A program made the position numbers and the translations under genes. From NCBI GenBank assembly GCA_949292785.1, contig CASFBK010000018.1, positions 1 through 59,113 of the forward strand: a stretch of DNA of 59,113 nucleotides, written 5' to 3'. Source of the stretch: an uncultured Eubacteriales bacterium (GTDB taxonomy: Bacteria; Bacillota; Clostridia; Lachnospirales; Lachnospiraceae). The notes beneath the pieces were generated by a model. It was not told the origin of the DNA, made no database searches, and worked only from the letters and a program-made list of their open reading frames with translations. Shown in pieces: positions 17,543 to 25,074 of this stretch (positions are counted from its first letter, which is position 1; each line of letters starts with the position of its first letter).

Positions 17543-17571
17543 TTGCCCTTTTTGGAATTCAATGCTACAAT
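17543..17571 (+). promoter_or_regulatory. Promoter of the zinc-ribbon/wecE/gtrB operon
   Basis: TTGCCC (17543-17548), a 17-bp spacer, and TACAAT (17566-17571) with TGC before it (extended -10). It is 46 nt before the ATG at 17617. Confidence 0.65.
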
Positions 17572-17616
17572 AGGAGAACAGATTATAAAAAGTGAACCAG
17601 GATGTGAGATAGACGG

Positions 17617-17817
17617 ATGATGAAAGTATTTATCTGCCCCGGATGCGGCAGTATGACAACAGTATCCAGAAGAAAAGAAGTGATGTGCTATAAATGTGAA
17701 GGAATTCAGATGGTTCCTTCTAAGTTAAGTTTTGCAAAATATAGTGAGATGGATGAGCAGCAGCGGAAGGATTATGCTGAAAGTTGGTTGTATATACGGA
17801 ATCGTAACAGGAATTGA
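17617..17817 (+). CDS. Small double-CxxC zinc-ribbon protein
   Basis: 66 residues: MMKVFICPGCGSMTTVSRRK then MCYKCEG, giving two CxxC/CxxC knuckles, followed by a charged helix (SEMDEQQRKDYAESWLYIRNRNRN). A single zinc ribbon is likely. It is the first gene after the promoter at 17543 and 16 nt before wecE, so it is co-transcribed with the amino-sugar gene. The function is not recognised. It could be a small regulator or an RNA- or protein-binding accessory. Confidence 0.7.
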   Translation: MMKVFICPGCGSMTTVSRRKEVMCYKCEGIQMVPSKLSFAKYSEMDEQQRKDYAESWLYIRNRNRN

Positions 17818-17833
17818 GAAAAAGGAGTAGAAA

Positions 17834-18967
17834 ATGATACATTTTAATGAACCTCCCTTTACGGGGAAGGAATTTGAATATATGAAGCAGACTGTCGAAA
17901 ATGCACATATCTGCGGGGACGGAGAATTCACGAAGAAATGCCATGCATGGTTGGAAGAAAGGATGCAAAGTCCGAAGGTATTACTGACTACATCCTGCAC
18001 GCATGCACTGGAGATGGCGGCGCTTCTTGTTAATATTCAACCGGGGGATGAGGTTATTATGCCATCTTACACATTTGCATCTACAGCAGATGCTTTTGTC
18101 ATGCGGGGAGCTAAGATTGTATTTGTAGATATCAGACCAGATACCATGAATATAGATGAGAACTTGATTGAAGAGGCAATTACAAATCGTACAAAGGCAA
18201 TCTGTGTTATGCATTATGCCGGGGTTGCCTGTGAGATGGATACGATTATGGAAATCGCAAACCGACATCATTTGGCGGTAGTAGAGGATGCAGCCCAGGC
18301 AGTAATGAGCAGTTATAAGGGAAGACCGCTGGGGAGCATTGGAGATTACGGTTGTTATTCTTTCCATGAGACAAAGAACTATTCTATGGGAGAAGGCGGA
18401 GCACTTCTGATTCGGGACATTGCTAATCGTGATAAAGCAGAGATTATAAGAGAAAAGGGAACAGACCGCAGTAAATTCTGGCGTGGAGAAGTAGACAAAT
18501 ATACCTGGGTAGATTTTGGCTCTTCTTATCTTCCAAGTGACATGAACGCAGCTTATTTATGGGCGCAGCTGGAACTTGCAGACGAGATTAATGATAAAAG
18601 ACTGCATTTGTGGAATACTTATTACAAAGAATTGTCAGATGTGGCAAAAGAAGGGAAAATAGAACTTCCCGTAGTTCCGGATGAGTGTACCCATAATGCC
18701 CACATGTTTTACATCAAAACGGACAACATCGAACAGCGCAGTGAACTAATCACATACCTAAAGGAATGTGGTGTTGGTGCAGTGTTTCACTATATCCCGC
18801 TTCATACAGTAGCTGCCGGAAAGAAATTCGGTGTATTTCATGGAGAAGACCGTTATACCACCCGGGAAAGCGAGCGTTTGCTAAGATTACCACTTCATTA
18901 CAATGTAAGTGAAGCGGACGTGCATTATGTATGTGAACAGATTAAAAAATACTATAAAAGAGGATAG
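17834..18967 (+). CDS. wecE: dTDP-4-amino-4,6-dideoxygalactose transaminase (WecE/RffA-like)
   Basis: 377 residues. The sequence follows the WecE/RffA family closely: FNEPPFTGKEFEYM, CGDGEFTKKC, LLTTSCTHALEMAALL, QPGDEVIMPSYTFASTA, FVDIRPDTMNIDE, HYAGVACEMDTIM and SFHETKNY. The PLP-binding lysine is Lys181 in HETKN, the same position as in the E. coli enzyme. HGEDRYTTRESERLLRLPL near the C-terminus is also family-typical. The reaction transfers an amino group from glutamate to TDP-4-keto-6-deoxyglucose, giving TDP-Fuc4N. The gene is followed after 2 nt by a GtrB-like polyprenyl-phosphate transferase. No rml genes for the precursor are in the window. In this organism the product presumably modifies a wall polymer rather than ECA. 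Confidence 0.92.
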   Translation: MIHFNEPPFTGKEFEYMKQTVENAHICGDGEFTKKCHAWLEERMQSPKVLLTTSCTHALEMAALLVNIQPGDEVIMPSYTFASTADAFVMRGAKIVFVDIRPDTMNIDENLIEEAITNRTKAICVMHYAGVACEMDTIMEIANRHHLAVVEDAAQAVMSSYKGRPLGSIGDYGCYSFHETKNYSMGEGGALLIRDIANRDKAEIIREKGTDRSKFWRGEVDKYTWVDFGSSYLPSDMNAAYLWAQLELADEINDKRLHLWNTYYKELSDVAKEGKIELPVVPDECTHNAHMFYIKTDNIEQRSELITYLKECGVGAVFHYIPLHTVAAGKKFGVFHGEDRYTTRESERLLRLPLHYNVSEADVHYVCEQIKKYYKRG

Positions 18968-18969
18968 TT

Positions 18970-19923
18970 ATGAAGAAACTTTCATTTGTAATTCCGTGCT
19001 ACAATTCAGAGCACACGGTAGGACATGTAGTAAATGAGATAGAGGAAGAATTTCAGGGAAATGACAGATATGAATATGAAATTATTCTGGTAAATGACGC
19101 ATCTCCCAAGGATGATACCCTTGGAGCCATTCGTAAAATAGCGAAGGAAAATCCAAGAGTAGTGGCAGTAAATCTATCTAAAAATTTTGGTCAGGATAGT
19201 GCACTGATGGCAGGATATTCTATTGCACAGGGAGAATACATTGTATCTCTGGATGATGATGGACAAAATCCGGCAGCAGAAGCATGGAAGCTTTTAGATA
19301 AGATGGAAGAAGGCTGGGACGTTGTCTTTGGAAGATACAAGGTAAAGAAACATAGTAAGTTTAAAAACTTTGGAAGTAAGGTAAATGACATTATGGCAGC
19401 AGTTCTTTTGGACAAGCCAAAGGATTTGCGGCTTTGCAGTTATTTTGCCATGGACCGTTTTGTAGTAGAGCAGATGCTAAGAGACCGTAACTCATTTCCG
19501 TATATTTGGGGATTGATTTTGCGTTCTACCAATAAAATGACCAATGTTTACATTGAACATAGAGTAAGAGAAGAGGGAAAGTCTAATTTTACGCTGATGA
19601 AGTGTCTTAAGGTCTGGTTTAATGGATTTGTAGCTTTTTCCGTAAAGCCGCTGCGTTTTTCTGCTTTGGTAGGTATCATGATTGCAATGCTGGGATTCTT
19701 TTATGGAATTTATGTAGTTGTGAAAGCAGTCTTTTTTGCAGAACCGGTGGTAGGCTGGAGTTCTCTTATGGTAGCAGTGCTGTTGCTGGGAGGAATTATT
19801 TTAATGATTCTGGGATTGCTTGGGGAGTATGTAGGGCGCATGAACCTAAGTGTTAATAATACACCACAGTATATTATTCGCGAGGTGTATCGGCAAGAGG
19901 AGGAAGGGTTAAGGAAAAATTAA
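18970..19923 (+). CDS. Polyprenyl-phosphate glycosyltransferase (GtrB/ArnC/DPM1-like)
   Basis: 317 residues. The GT2 domain starts KKLSFVIPCYNSEHTVG, with ILVNDASPKD, NLSKNFGQDSALMAGY and the metal-binding SLDDDGQNP. Two transmembrane helices follow (FSALVGIMIAMLGFFYGIYVVV and VAVLLLGGIILMILGLLGEYVG), with the membrane-proximal GKSNFTLMKCLKVWFNGF typical of GtrB/ArnC enzymes. It moves a sugar from a nucleotide to undecaprenyl phosphate on the cytoplasmic face. Starting 2 nt after wecE, it most plausibly uses the amino-sugar nucleotide. The half-DMT pair at 13314-13975 would be a fitting flippase. GtrA (24383) is another candidate. Confidence 0.88.
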   Translation: MKKLSFVIPCYNSEHTVGHVVNEIEEEFQGNDRYEYEIILVNDASPKDDTLGAIRKIAKENPRVVAVNLSKNFGQDSALMAGYSIAQGEYIVSLDDDGQNPAAEAWKLLDKMEEGWDVVFGRYKVKKHSKFKNFGSKVNDIMAAVLLDKPKDLRLCSYFAMDRFVVEQMLRDRNSFPYIWGLILRSTNKMTNVYIEHRVREEGKSNFTLMKCLKVWFNGFVAFSVKPLRFSALVGIMIAMLGFFYGIYVVVKAVFFAEPVVGWSSLMVAVLLLGGIILMILGLLGEYVGRMNLSVNNTPQYIIREVYRQEEEGLRKN

Positions 19924-19990
19924 TAGTTTTTAGATAGTTTGAGTAACTTTCTGTTATAAAATACTATTGAATATTGTTGAGGGTTATATT

Positions 19991-21409
19991 ATGTACAAAA
20001 AACAGAAAAAAAGCTGGGTAAAACATTTGGATTTTCTCCTGATTGATGTACTTTGTCTGGAGATAGCGTTTCTTATCTCCTTTTGGATAAAGTTTGGCGA
20101 AAGAGCAGTTCGTTCCTCTGTTATAAATGAATTTTATATCAGACTGGCAGTTGTGCTGTTATTGATGGATGTTTGTATTGTATTTCTATTTGAATCCTAT
20201 ACTGGGATTTTAAGGCGAAATAAGGTACAGGAGTTAAAAGCGGTTGTTGTTCATTGTAGTTTTGTCTTTGCTGCCATTACAGTATATCTGTGGGGAACAA
20301 AACAGTCAGAAATCTACTCGAGACAGGTTATTATGGTATTCTGGGGAATTGCTGTATTTATAGAATATTTTTCCCGGTGTGCCTGGAAAATCTATATTCG
20401 CCAGAGAATGATACGTGGGAAGCGTTTTTCAAAACTGATTATTATCACAGAGGAACGCTACGCTCTGGAATGTGTCAAAGAATTTCAGCATGACAGATAC
20501 AAGGAATTTGAAGTGGTAGGTGTCATTGTGGTAGATAAGAACCGCGAGGGCGAAGAAATCTACAACGTTCCTGTTGTGGCAAGTGCAGATACCTGTATGG
20601 AATATGTAAGAACCAATGTAGTGGATGAAGTGTTCATCAATGGCAATACCAGAGAGAGCAGTGAAGCATTGGCAAATGAACTGTTAGAATTAGGATGTAC
20701 GGTACATTTCAGCCTGGTACATGAATCACAGCTGATGCCCAATAAAATTGTGGAGCGTTGCGGAAGATACATGGTGCTGACCTCAAGTATGAAAATAGCT
20801 TCCACCAGACAATTATTTGTAAAACGTACTATTGATATCATAGGAAGTCTGATAGGATTGTTCTTTACGGGAATTGCATTTATTATTTTTGCTCCTGTGA
20901 TAAAGATACAGTCTCCGGGTCCCATTTTCTATTCTCAGACCAGAATTGGAAAAAACGGCAGAAGATTTAAGTTTTACAAGTTCCGTACCATGGTAGTGGG
21001 TGCAGATGCCATGAAAAAGGACCTGATGGAGCAAAACGAGATGGACGGGCTTATGTTTAAAATGGAAAATGATCCTCGAATTTTTGGAATTGGAAAGTTT
21101 ATGCGGAAGTTCTCTATTGATGAATTGCCCCAGTTCTGGAATGTATTGAAAGGCGAAATGAGTCTGGTTGGGACAAGACCTCCGACAGAAGAAGAGTTTG
21201 AACAATACGAACTGCATCACAAGGCACGTCTTGGGATTAAGCCGGGACTGACAGGAATGTGGCAGGTAAGTGGCAGAAGCGACATTAAGAATTTTGAAGA
21301 AATTGTGGCACTAGATACCCAGTATATATCCAACTGGTCACTTGGTGTGGATATTCGTATTCTGTTTCGCACCGTTTTGGTAGTATTGACGGGGAAAGGA
21401 TCATCATGA
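19991..21409 (+). CDS. Initiating polyprenyl glycosylphosphotransferase (sugar transferase)
   Basis: 472 residues from the ATG at 19991 with GAGGG 7 nt upstream. A TTG at 19967 is in frame but lacks an RBS. The N-terminal ~130 residues hold four to five membrane helices, followed by a CoA_binding_3-like domain (RFSKLIIITEERYALECV) and then the bacterial sugar transferase domain from ~residue 275: KRTIDIIGSLIGL, SPGPIFYSQTRIGKNG, FYKFRTMV, DELPQFWNVLKGEMSLVGTRPP and KPGLTGMWQVSGRS. It transfers a sugar-1-phosphate to undecaprenyl phosphate, the first committed step of the repeat unit. The downstream GT2 gene overlaps by 4 nt. Confidence 0.92.
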   Translation: MYKKQKKSWVKHLDFLLIDVLCLEIAFLISFWIKFGERAVRSSVINEFYIRLAVVLLLMDVCIVFLFESYTGILRRNKVQELKAVVVHCSFVFAAITVYLWGTKQSEIYSRQVIMVFWGIAVFIEYFSRCAWKIYIRQRMIRGKRFSKLIIITEERYALECVKEFQHDRYKEFEVVGVIVVDKNREGEEIYNVPVVASADTCMEYVRTNVVDEVFINGNTRESSEALANELLELGCTVHFSLVHESQLMPNKIVERCGRYMVLTSSMKIASTRQLFVKRTIDIIGSLIGLFFTGIAFIIFAPVIKIQSPGPIFYSQTRIGKNGRRFKFYKFRTMVVGADAMKKDLMEQNEMDGLMFKMENDPRIFGIGKFMRKFSIDELPQFWNVLKGEMSLVGTRPPTEEEFEQYELHHKARLGIKPGLTGMWQVSGRSDIKNFEEIVALDTQYISNWSLGVDIRILFRTVLVVLTGKGSS

Positions 21410-22170
21410 CAGATATTTCTATTACGATTGTTGCCTATAACGATGAAGAAGATGTAAGAAATGCGGTATGTTCCATTATGGAGCATACCGTTGCAACTAT
21501 TCAGAAGAAAATATATATTGTAGATAACAGTACAGAAGAAAATGAGCTTGAGTCTTTTACAAATCAGTGGGAAGAGGTGTGTTACCGAAGACCGGAACAG
21601 AATCTTGGCTTTGGGGCAGGACATAATTTTGTACTTTCTGAATTGGACTCTGAGTATCACGCCATTGTAAATCCGGATATCATATTAAAAGAGGACAGCC
21701 TTGGGATTCTGATGGAATTCATGAAACAAAAAGGAATCGGGATGGCGGTTCCGAGAATGGTGGATGAGAAAGGAAATTTTCAGGCGGTATACCGCAGAGA
21801 GCTTACCGTATTTGACATGGGAGTACGAATGTTTTTATCTTCTCATTTTAAGAAACGTCAGGCATATCACACCATGCAGGATATGGATTATTCCAAACCA
21901 TTTCAAGTGCCCTTTGCCCAGGGAAGCTTTTTAATGATTCGAACAGAATTATTCCGGAAAATAGGGGGATTTGATACCAGGTACTTTATGTATATGGAAG
22001 ACGCTGATTTGTGCAAGCAGGTAAATCAGTGCAGCAGCCTGTATTATTGTCCTGATACTACTGTAATTCATAAGTGGGAACGAGGCTCGAAGAAAGATAA
22101 AAGGCTCAGGCGCATACATATGACATCCATGTTTCGATATTTCTGTAAATGGGGGTGGAAGCTGTGGTAG
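21406..22170 (+). CDS. Family 2 glycosyltransferase (rhamnosyltransferase-like)
   Basis: 254 residues. The start lies in the ATGA overlap with the upstream gene. Features: ISITIVAYNDEEDVRNAV, IYIVDNSTEENEL, NLGFGAGHNFVL, HAIVNPDI, then GSFLMIRTELFRKIGGFDTRYFMYMEDADLCKQV and VIHKWERGSKKD. This is the pattern of WbbL-type rhamnosyltransferases. It should add the second sugar to the lipid-linked primer made by the preceding enzyme. Donor specificity is inferred from the family, not proven. Its end overlaps the next GT gene. Confidence 0.87.
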   Translation: MTDISITIVAYNDEEDVRNAVCSIMEHTVATIQKKIYIVDNSTEENELESFTNQWEEVCYRRPEQNLGFGAGHNFVLSELDSEYHAIVNPDIILKEDSLGILMEFMKQKGIGMAVPRMVDEKGNFQAVYRRELTVFDMGVRMFLSSHFKKRQAYHTMQDMDYSKPFQVPFAQGSFLMIRTELFRKIGGFDTRYFMYMEDADLCKQVNQCSSLYYCPDTTVIHKWERGSKKDKRLRRIHMTSMFRYFCKWGWKLW

Positions 22171-22892
22171 AACAGATGCAGGTATCCGTTGCAATGATTA
22201 CATATAATGGAGAAAAGTATTTAAGACAGCAGTTAGATTCTATTTTGTGTCAGCTGATGGAGCAGGATGAAGTGATTGTGTCGGATGATGGTTCTACCGA
22301 TGGTACAATCACTATTTTAAAGGAGTATCAGAAGAAGGATAGTCGGGTAAAAGTAGTGGAAGGACCGCGGGCAGGAATTAAAAAGAATGTGGAACATGCA
22401 TTAAAACAATGCAAAGGAGAAGTGATATTCTTAGCAGACCAAGATGATATTTGGAGAGCCAATAAAGTGAAACGGGTATTAGGGGTAATGGAGCAGGAAA
22501 ACGGTATGCTGGTCATTCATGATGCCGAAGTGTTTCGAGAACATCCGGAGCAGATTACCATGGAATCGTTCTTTGCATTTCGCAGTGCTAAAGCAGGGGT
22601 CATGAAAAATATTTTGAAAAACAGCTACATCGGCTGCTGTATGGCGTTTCGCAGAGAATTGTTAGATAAGGTAATTCCCATTCCCGACAATATAGAAATG
22701 CATGATCAGTGGATTGGAGTCTTAAGTGATTTCTATTTTGGAAAGTCCGTATTCCTAAAAGAACCTTTGTTATGTTACCGCAGACATGGCGAGAACAGCT
22801 CTGCTATGCGGCACTATGGAATAGGGAAAATGATTCGTAACAGAGTAGTATTTTGTAAGAAGTTTATGGGGAGAATTCTCCATATTTGCTAG
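22149..22892 (+). CDS. Family 2 glycosyltransferase
   Basis: 247 residues as drawn. Features: VSVAMITYNGEKYLRQQLDSIL, EVIVSDDGSTDGT, EVIFLADQDDIWRANKV, NSYIGCCMAFRRELL and MHDQWIGVL with LLCYRRHGENSS. This matches the rhamnan-type GT2 enzymes that add alpha-1,3-rhamnose. The start is uncertain: ATG at 22149 has no RBS, GTG at 22164 has GGGGGTGG correctly placed (22151-22158), and ATG at 22176 is also possible. Overlap with the upstream gene implies translational coupling. Confidence 0.85.
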   Translation: MGVEAVVEQMQVSVAMITYNGEKYLRQQLDSILCQLMEQDEVIVSDDGSTDGTITILKEYQKKDSRVKVVEGPRAGIKKNVEHALKQCKGEVIFLADQDDIWRANKVKRVLGVMEQENGMLVIHDAEVFREHPEQITMESFFAFRSAKAGVMKNILKNSYIGCCMAFRRELLDKVIPIPDNIEMHDQWIGVLSDFYFGKSVFLKEPLLCYRRHGENSSAMRHYGIGKMIRNRVVFCKKFMGRILHIC

Positions 22893-22933
22893 AAAAAAGA
22901 GAAGAGTTAATAAATTTTTAAGAAAAATTACAG

Positions 22934-22962
22934 TTGTTAAATGAGAAAAAATATTATAAGAT
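22934..22962 (+). promoter_or_regulatory. Promoter of the LCP gene
   Basis: TTGTTA (22934-22939), a 17-bp spacer, and TAAGAT (22957-22962), 88 nt before the ATG. The interval 22893-23050 is otherwise AT-rich and empty. Confidence 0.5.
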
Positions 22963-23050
22963 AGGTCATGTATATTAGAGCATGAAGAAAAGACCAAAAA
23001 TGGGAAATAAAGTAAGGTAAGGAAGAGTATAAGATAAGAAAGGTGAAAAT

Positions 23051-24214
23051 ATGTCAGATAATAGAAGAAACACACGAAGTAGTAATGTAGCACAGGGACA
23101 AAGACGGCAGCAGCCGAAAATGAGCAAGAAAGCTATGAGAAAGAAAAAAAGAAAGAGAAAAATAATTCTTCTGGCAGTGGAACTGATTCTGCTGATTGTG
23201 GTATTGGCAGGTCTCTGGTTTTGGCAGAAGTTGAGCAAAATAGAAACAGATGACACTTTTGTGGCGGAGTCGAATGAAGAGTTGACGGATGATACGAAGG
23301 ATATCTTAGGAGAATATACCACTATTGCACTGTTTGGATTGGACAACCGTGATAATGGTAATTATAAGTCCGGTAACAGTGATGTTATTATGATTGCCCG
23401 GATTGATAATGAGACCAAGGAAGTGAAGCTGGTTTCCGTATATCGTGATACCATGTTGAATATGATGGACGAAGATGACAAGGATGCTTATAGTAAAGCA
23501 AATGCAGCTTATAATATAGGCGGACCGGAGCAGGCAGTCAGAATGCTGAATGTAAATCTGGATTTGGATATTAAGGAATATGTATCCTTTGACTTTAATG
23601 CAGTAGCGGAAGCCATAGATTTATTAGGCGGCGTCGAAATAGAGATTAGTACGGCAGAAGCAGTTGCGATGCAGGGGTATCAGGAAGAAATTGCAGAAAT
23701 GACTGATAAAGATAAAGATTATTTATATCAGGGCGGTACCTATAACCTGAATGGTGTACAGGCAGTTGCTTATGCCAGAATACGTTATATAGGAAATGGA
23801 GATTTCCAGAGAACGGAACGTCAGCGTCTGGTCGTGAATAAAATGGTAGAAAAGGCGTTAGCATCCGATTTAGGAACGATAAACGAATTAATTGATACGG
23901 TATTTCCACAGATTAAGACCAGTCTTTCTAAGACGGAGATATTAAGTCTTGCGAAGGATGCCATGAATTATTCTATGGGAGATAATACAGGATTCCCATT
24001 TGATCAGGAAACCGGAAGCTATAAGGTAAGCTATCAGAGTAAAAAAGCTGATTGTGTAATACCGGCAGACCTTGCAAGCAATGTAAAACAGTTGCACGAA
24101 TTTTTGTACGGAACAACAGATTATGAGGTGACAAAGAGTGTACAGAATATCAGCGATGAAATTGTAAACCGTACAGGAGTAACAGCTCCGAAAAAGGAAT
24201 CAGAAGATGAATAG
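23051..24214 (+). CDS. LytR-CpsA-Psr (LCP) family cell-wall polymer ligase
   Basis: 387 residues. A very basic cytoplasmic N-terminus (KKAMRKKKRKRK) is followed by one transmembrane helix (LLAVELILLIVVLAGLWFW, ~residues 38-56). The LCP domain runs ~95-300, with IALFGLDNRDNG, NSDVIMIARIDNETKEVKLVSVYRDTML, YAKANAAYNIGGPE-like spacing, INLLGGVEIEI-like AIDLLGGVEIEIS, and YARIRYIGNGDFQRTERQR. The Asp and Arg residues that bind the pyrophosphate lipid are present. It transfers the finished undecaprenyl-linked glycopolymer to peptidoglycan outside the cell. Its place after the glycosyltransferases fits the last step of that pathway. Confidence 0.9.
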   Translation: MSDNRRNTRSSNVAQGQRRQQPKMSKKAMRKKKRKRKIILLAVELILLIVVLAGLWFWQKLSKIETDDTFVAESNEELTDDTKDILGEYTTIALFGLDNRDNGNYKSGNSDVIMIARIDNETKEVKLVSVYRDTMLNMMDEDDKDAYSKANAAYNIGGPEQAVRMLNVNLDLDIKEYVSFDFNAVAEAIDLLGGVEIEISTAEAVAMQGYQEEIAEMTDKDKDYLYQGGTYNLNGVQAVAYARIRYIGNGDFQRTERQRLVVNKMVEKALASDLGTINELIDTVFPQIKTSLSKTEILSLAKDAMNYSMGDNTGFPFDQETGSYKVSYQSKKADCVIPADLASNVKQLHEFLYGTTDYEVTKSVQNISDEIVNRTGVTAPKKESEDE

Positions 24215-24286
24215 AAACCGGAAGCAGTGATTCTGGCAAAATCCGTAACCGTAGAATAAAAAAATCCTGTGGGAAAAAGAAAATAT

Positions 24287-24315
24287 TTGCAAAATAAAAG
24301 AAAATAGGGTAGAAT
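24287..24315 (+). promoter_or_regulatory. Promoter of gtrA
   Basis: TTGCAA (24287-24292), a 17-bp spacer, and TAGAAT (24310-24315). Confidence 0.7.
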
Positions 24316-24317
24316 AG

Positions 24318-24347
24318 GAAAGTCGGTGTGGGGAAACGCCGACTTTC
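24318..24347 (+). promoter_or_regulatory. Hairpin at the 5' end of the gtrA transcript
   Basis: GAAAGTCGGTGT pairs with ACGCCGACTTTC (one G-U pair) around a 6-nt loop, starting about where transcription from the 24310 -10 box would begin. There is no T-tract, so RNA stabilisation or a regulatory leader is more likely than termination. Confidence 0.5.
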
Positions 24348-24382
24348 GCAAGTTACAGTGAGTGTGAATGAGAGAGGATATT

Positions 24383-24817
24383 ATGAAAAAGATTTTAAAG
24401 CAGTTTTGCAGATTCAGCGTAGTAGGCGTTGTGGCATTCCTGATTGATTATGGTCTGCTTTTTGCGTTTACTGACACATTACATATGCATTATCTGTTAT
24501 CTTCCATGTTGTCATTTTCTGCGGCAACCGTATTTAATTATGTATACAGTACGAAGTATGTATTTGAATGCAGGGAAGAACAGAGTAAGGCAGGGCAGTT
24601 TACTGTTTTTCTGCTGTTAAGTGCATGTGGACTTTTATTGAATTCCATGTTGATGAAAACACTGGTAGAAAGTATGGAGCTTCATTATATGTTTGCAAAG
24701 TTATTTTCTGCGGTGATAGTTTCTATTTGGAATTTCGCTTCAAGAAAAATATTTTTAGAAGAAAAGTTTCTGGAAAAGATTTTTTCCAGAAGAAGAGAAT
24801 TGCTCCAGAATCGTTAG
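24383..24817 (+). CDS. GtrA-like membrane protein
   Basis: 144 residues from the ATG at 24383 with AGAGAGG 5 nt upstream. An in-frame ATG at 24368 lacks one. Four transmembrane helices and GtrA signature segments are present: FCRFSVVGVVAFLIDYGLLF, LSFSAATVFNYVYSTKYVF and KLFSAVIVSIWNFASRKIFLEE. GtrA family members are implicated in flipping or handling undecaprenyl-phosphate sugars together with GtrB. The GtrB-like gene is at 18970, so GtrA may serve it. The exact role of the family is not settled. Confidence 0.88.
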   Translation: MKKILKQFCRFSVVGVVAFLIDYGLLFAFTDTLHMHYLLSSMLSFSAATVFNYVYSTKYVFECREEQSKAGQFTVFLLLSACGLLLNSMLMKTLVESMELHYMFAKLFSAVIVSIWNFASRKIFLEEKFLEKIFSRRRELLQNR

Positions 24818-24836
24818 TTCTGGAGTTTTTTATATG

Positions 24837-24903
24837 ATAGGAAATTGCGTTGCAATTACCTATTATATAAAATCGCTCCGCTAAGGATGCGCACCTCGCG
24901 GAG
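24837..24903. repeat. Hairpin-rich intergenic element after gtrA
   Basis: ATAGG...AATTGC GTT GCAATT..CCTAT forms a near-perfect hairpin (24837-24863), followed by CTCCGC/GCGGAG (24876-24881 with 24898-24903). Similar TATAGGAAAT starts occur after terminators at 31852 and 47652, suggesting a degenerate repeated intergenic element. Confidence 0.4.
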
Positions 24904-24938
24904 ATGAAGTTAGTCATAAATGACACCGCTCGGGCGCG

Positions 24939-24965
24939 AAAGAGTCCGGCAAGCGGACTCTTTGT
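24939..24965 (+). terminator. Terminator after gtrA
   Basis: AAAGAGTCCG (24939-24948) and CGGACTCTTT (24954-24963) form a perfect 10-bp stem with a 5-nt loop. The A-run and T-run at its ends allow function in either direction. Confidence 0.75.
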
Positions 24966-24995
24966 TCTGCTTTAAAAACATATATTTTTAAAATA

Positions 24996-25016
24996 TTTAT
25001 CACAATTTTATCACAA
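24996..25016 (+). promoter_or_regulatory. Tandem 11-bp direct repeats upstream of htrA
   Basis: TTTATCACAA occurs at 24996-25005 and again at 25007-25016, spaced exactly 11 bp. Two half-sites one helical turn apart are the usual target of OmpR-type response regulators. HtrA genes in Firmicutes are often controlled by the CssRS stress system, so this is a candidate operator. A possible -10 (TAATAT, 25034-25039) lies just downstream. Confidence 0.5.
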
Positions 25017-25074
25017 ATCTACCGTAAACTCCTTAATATAAGCAAAGAGCAAAAGAAGAAAGGAGAGTTGTATT

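Noticed and set aside
17617-17817. Zinc-ribbon protein as a ribosomal protein paralog
   Set aside because: It has two CxxC pairs but no match to the L32/L33/L36 patterns, and lies in a sugar operon.
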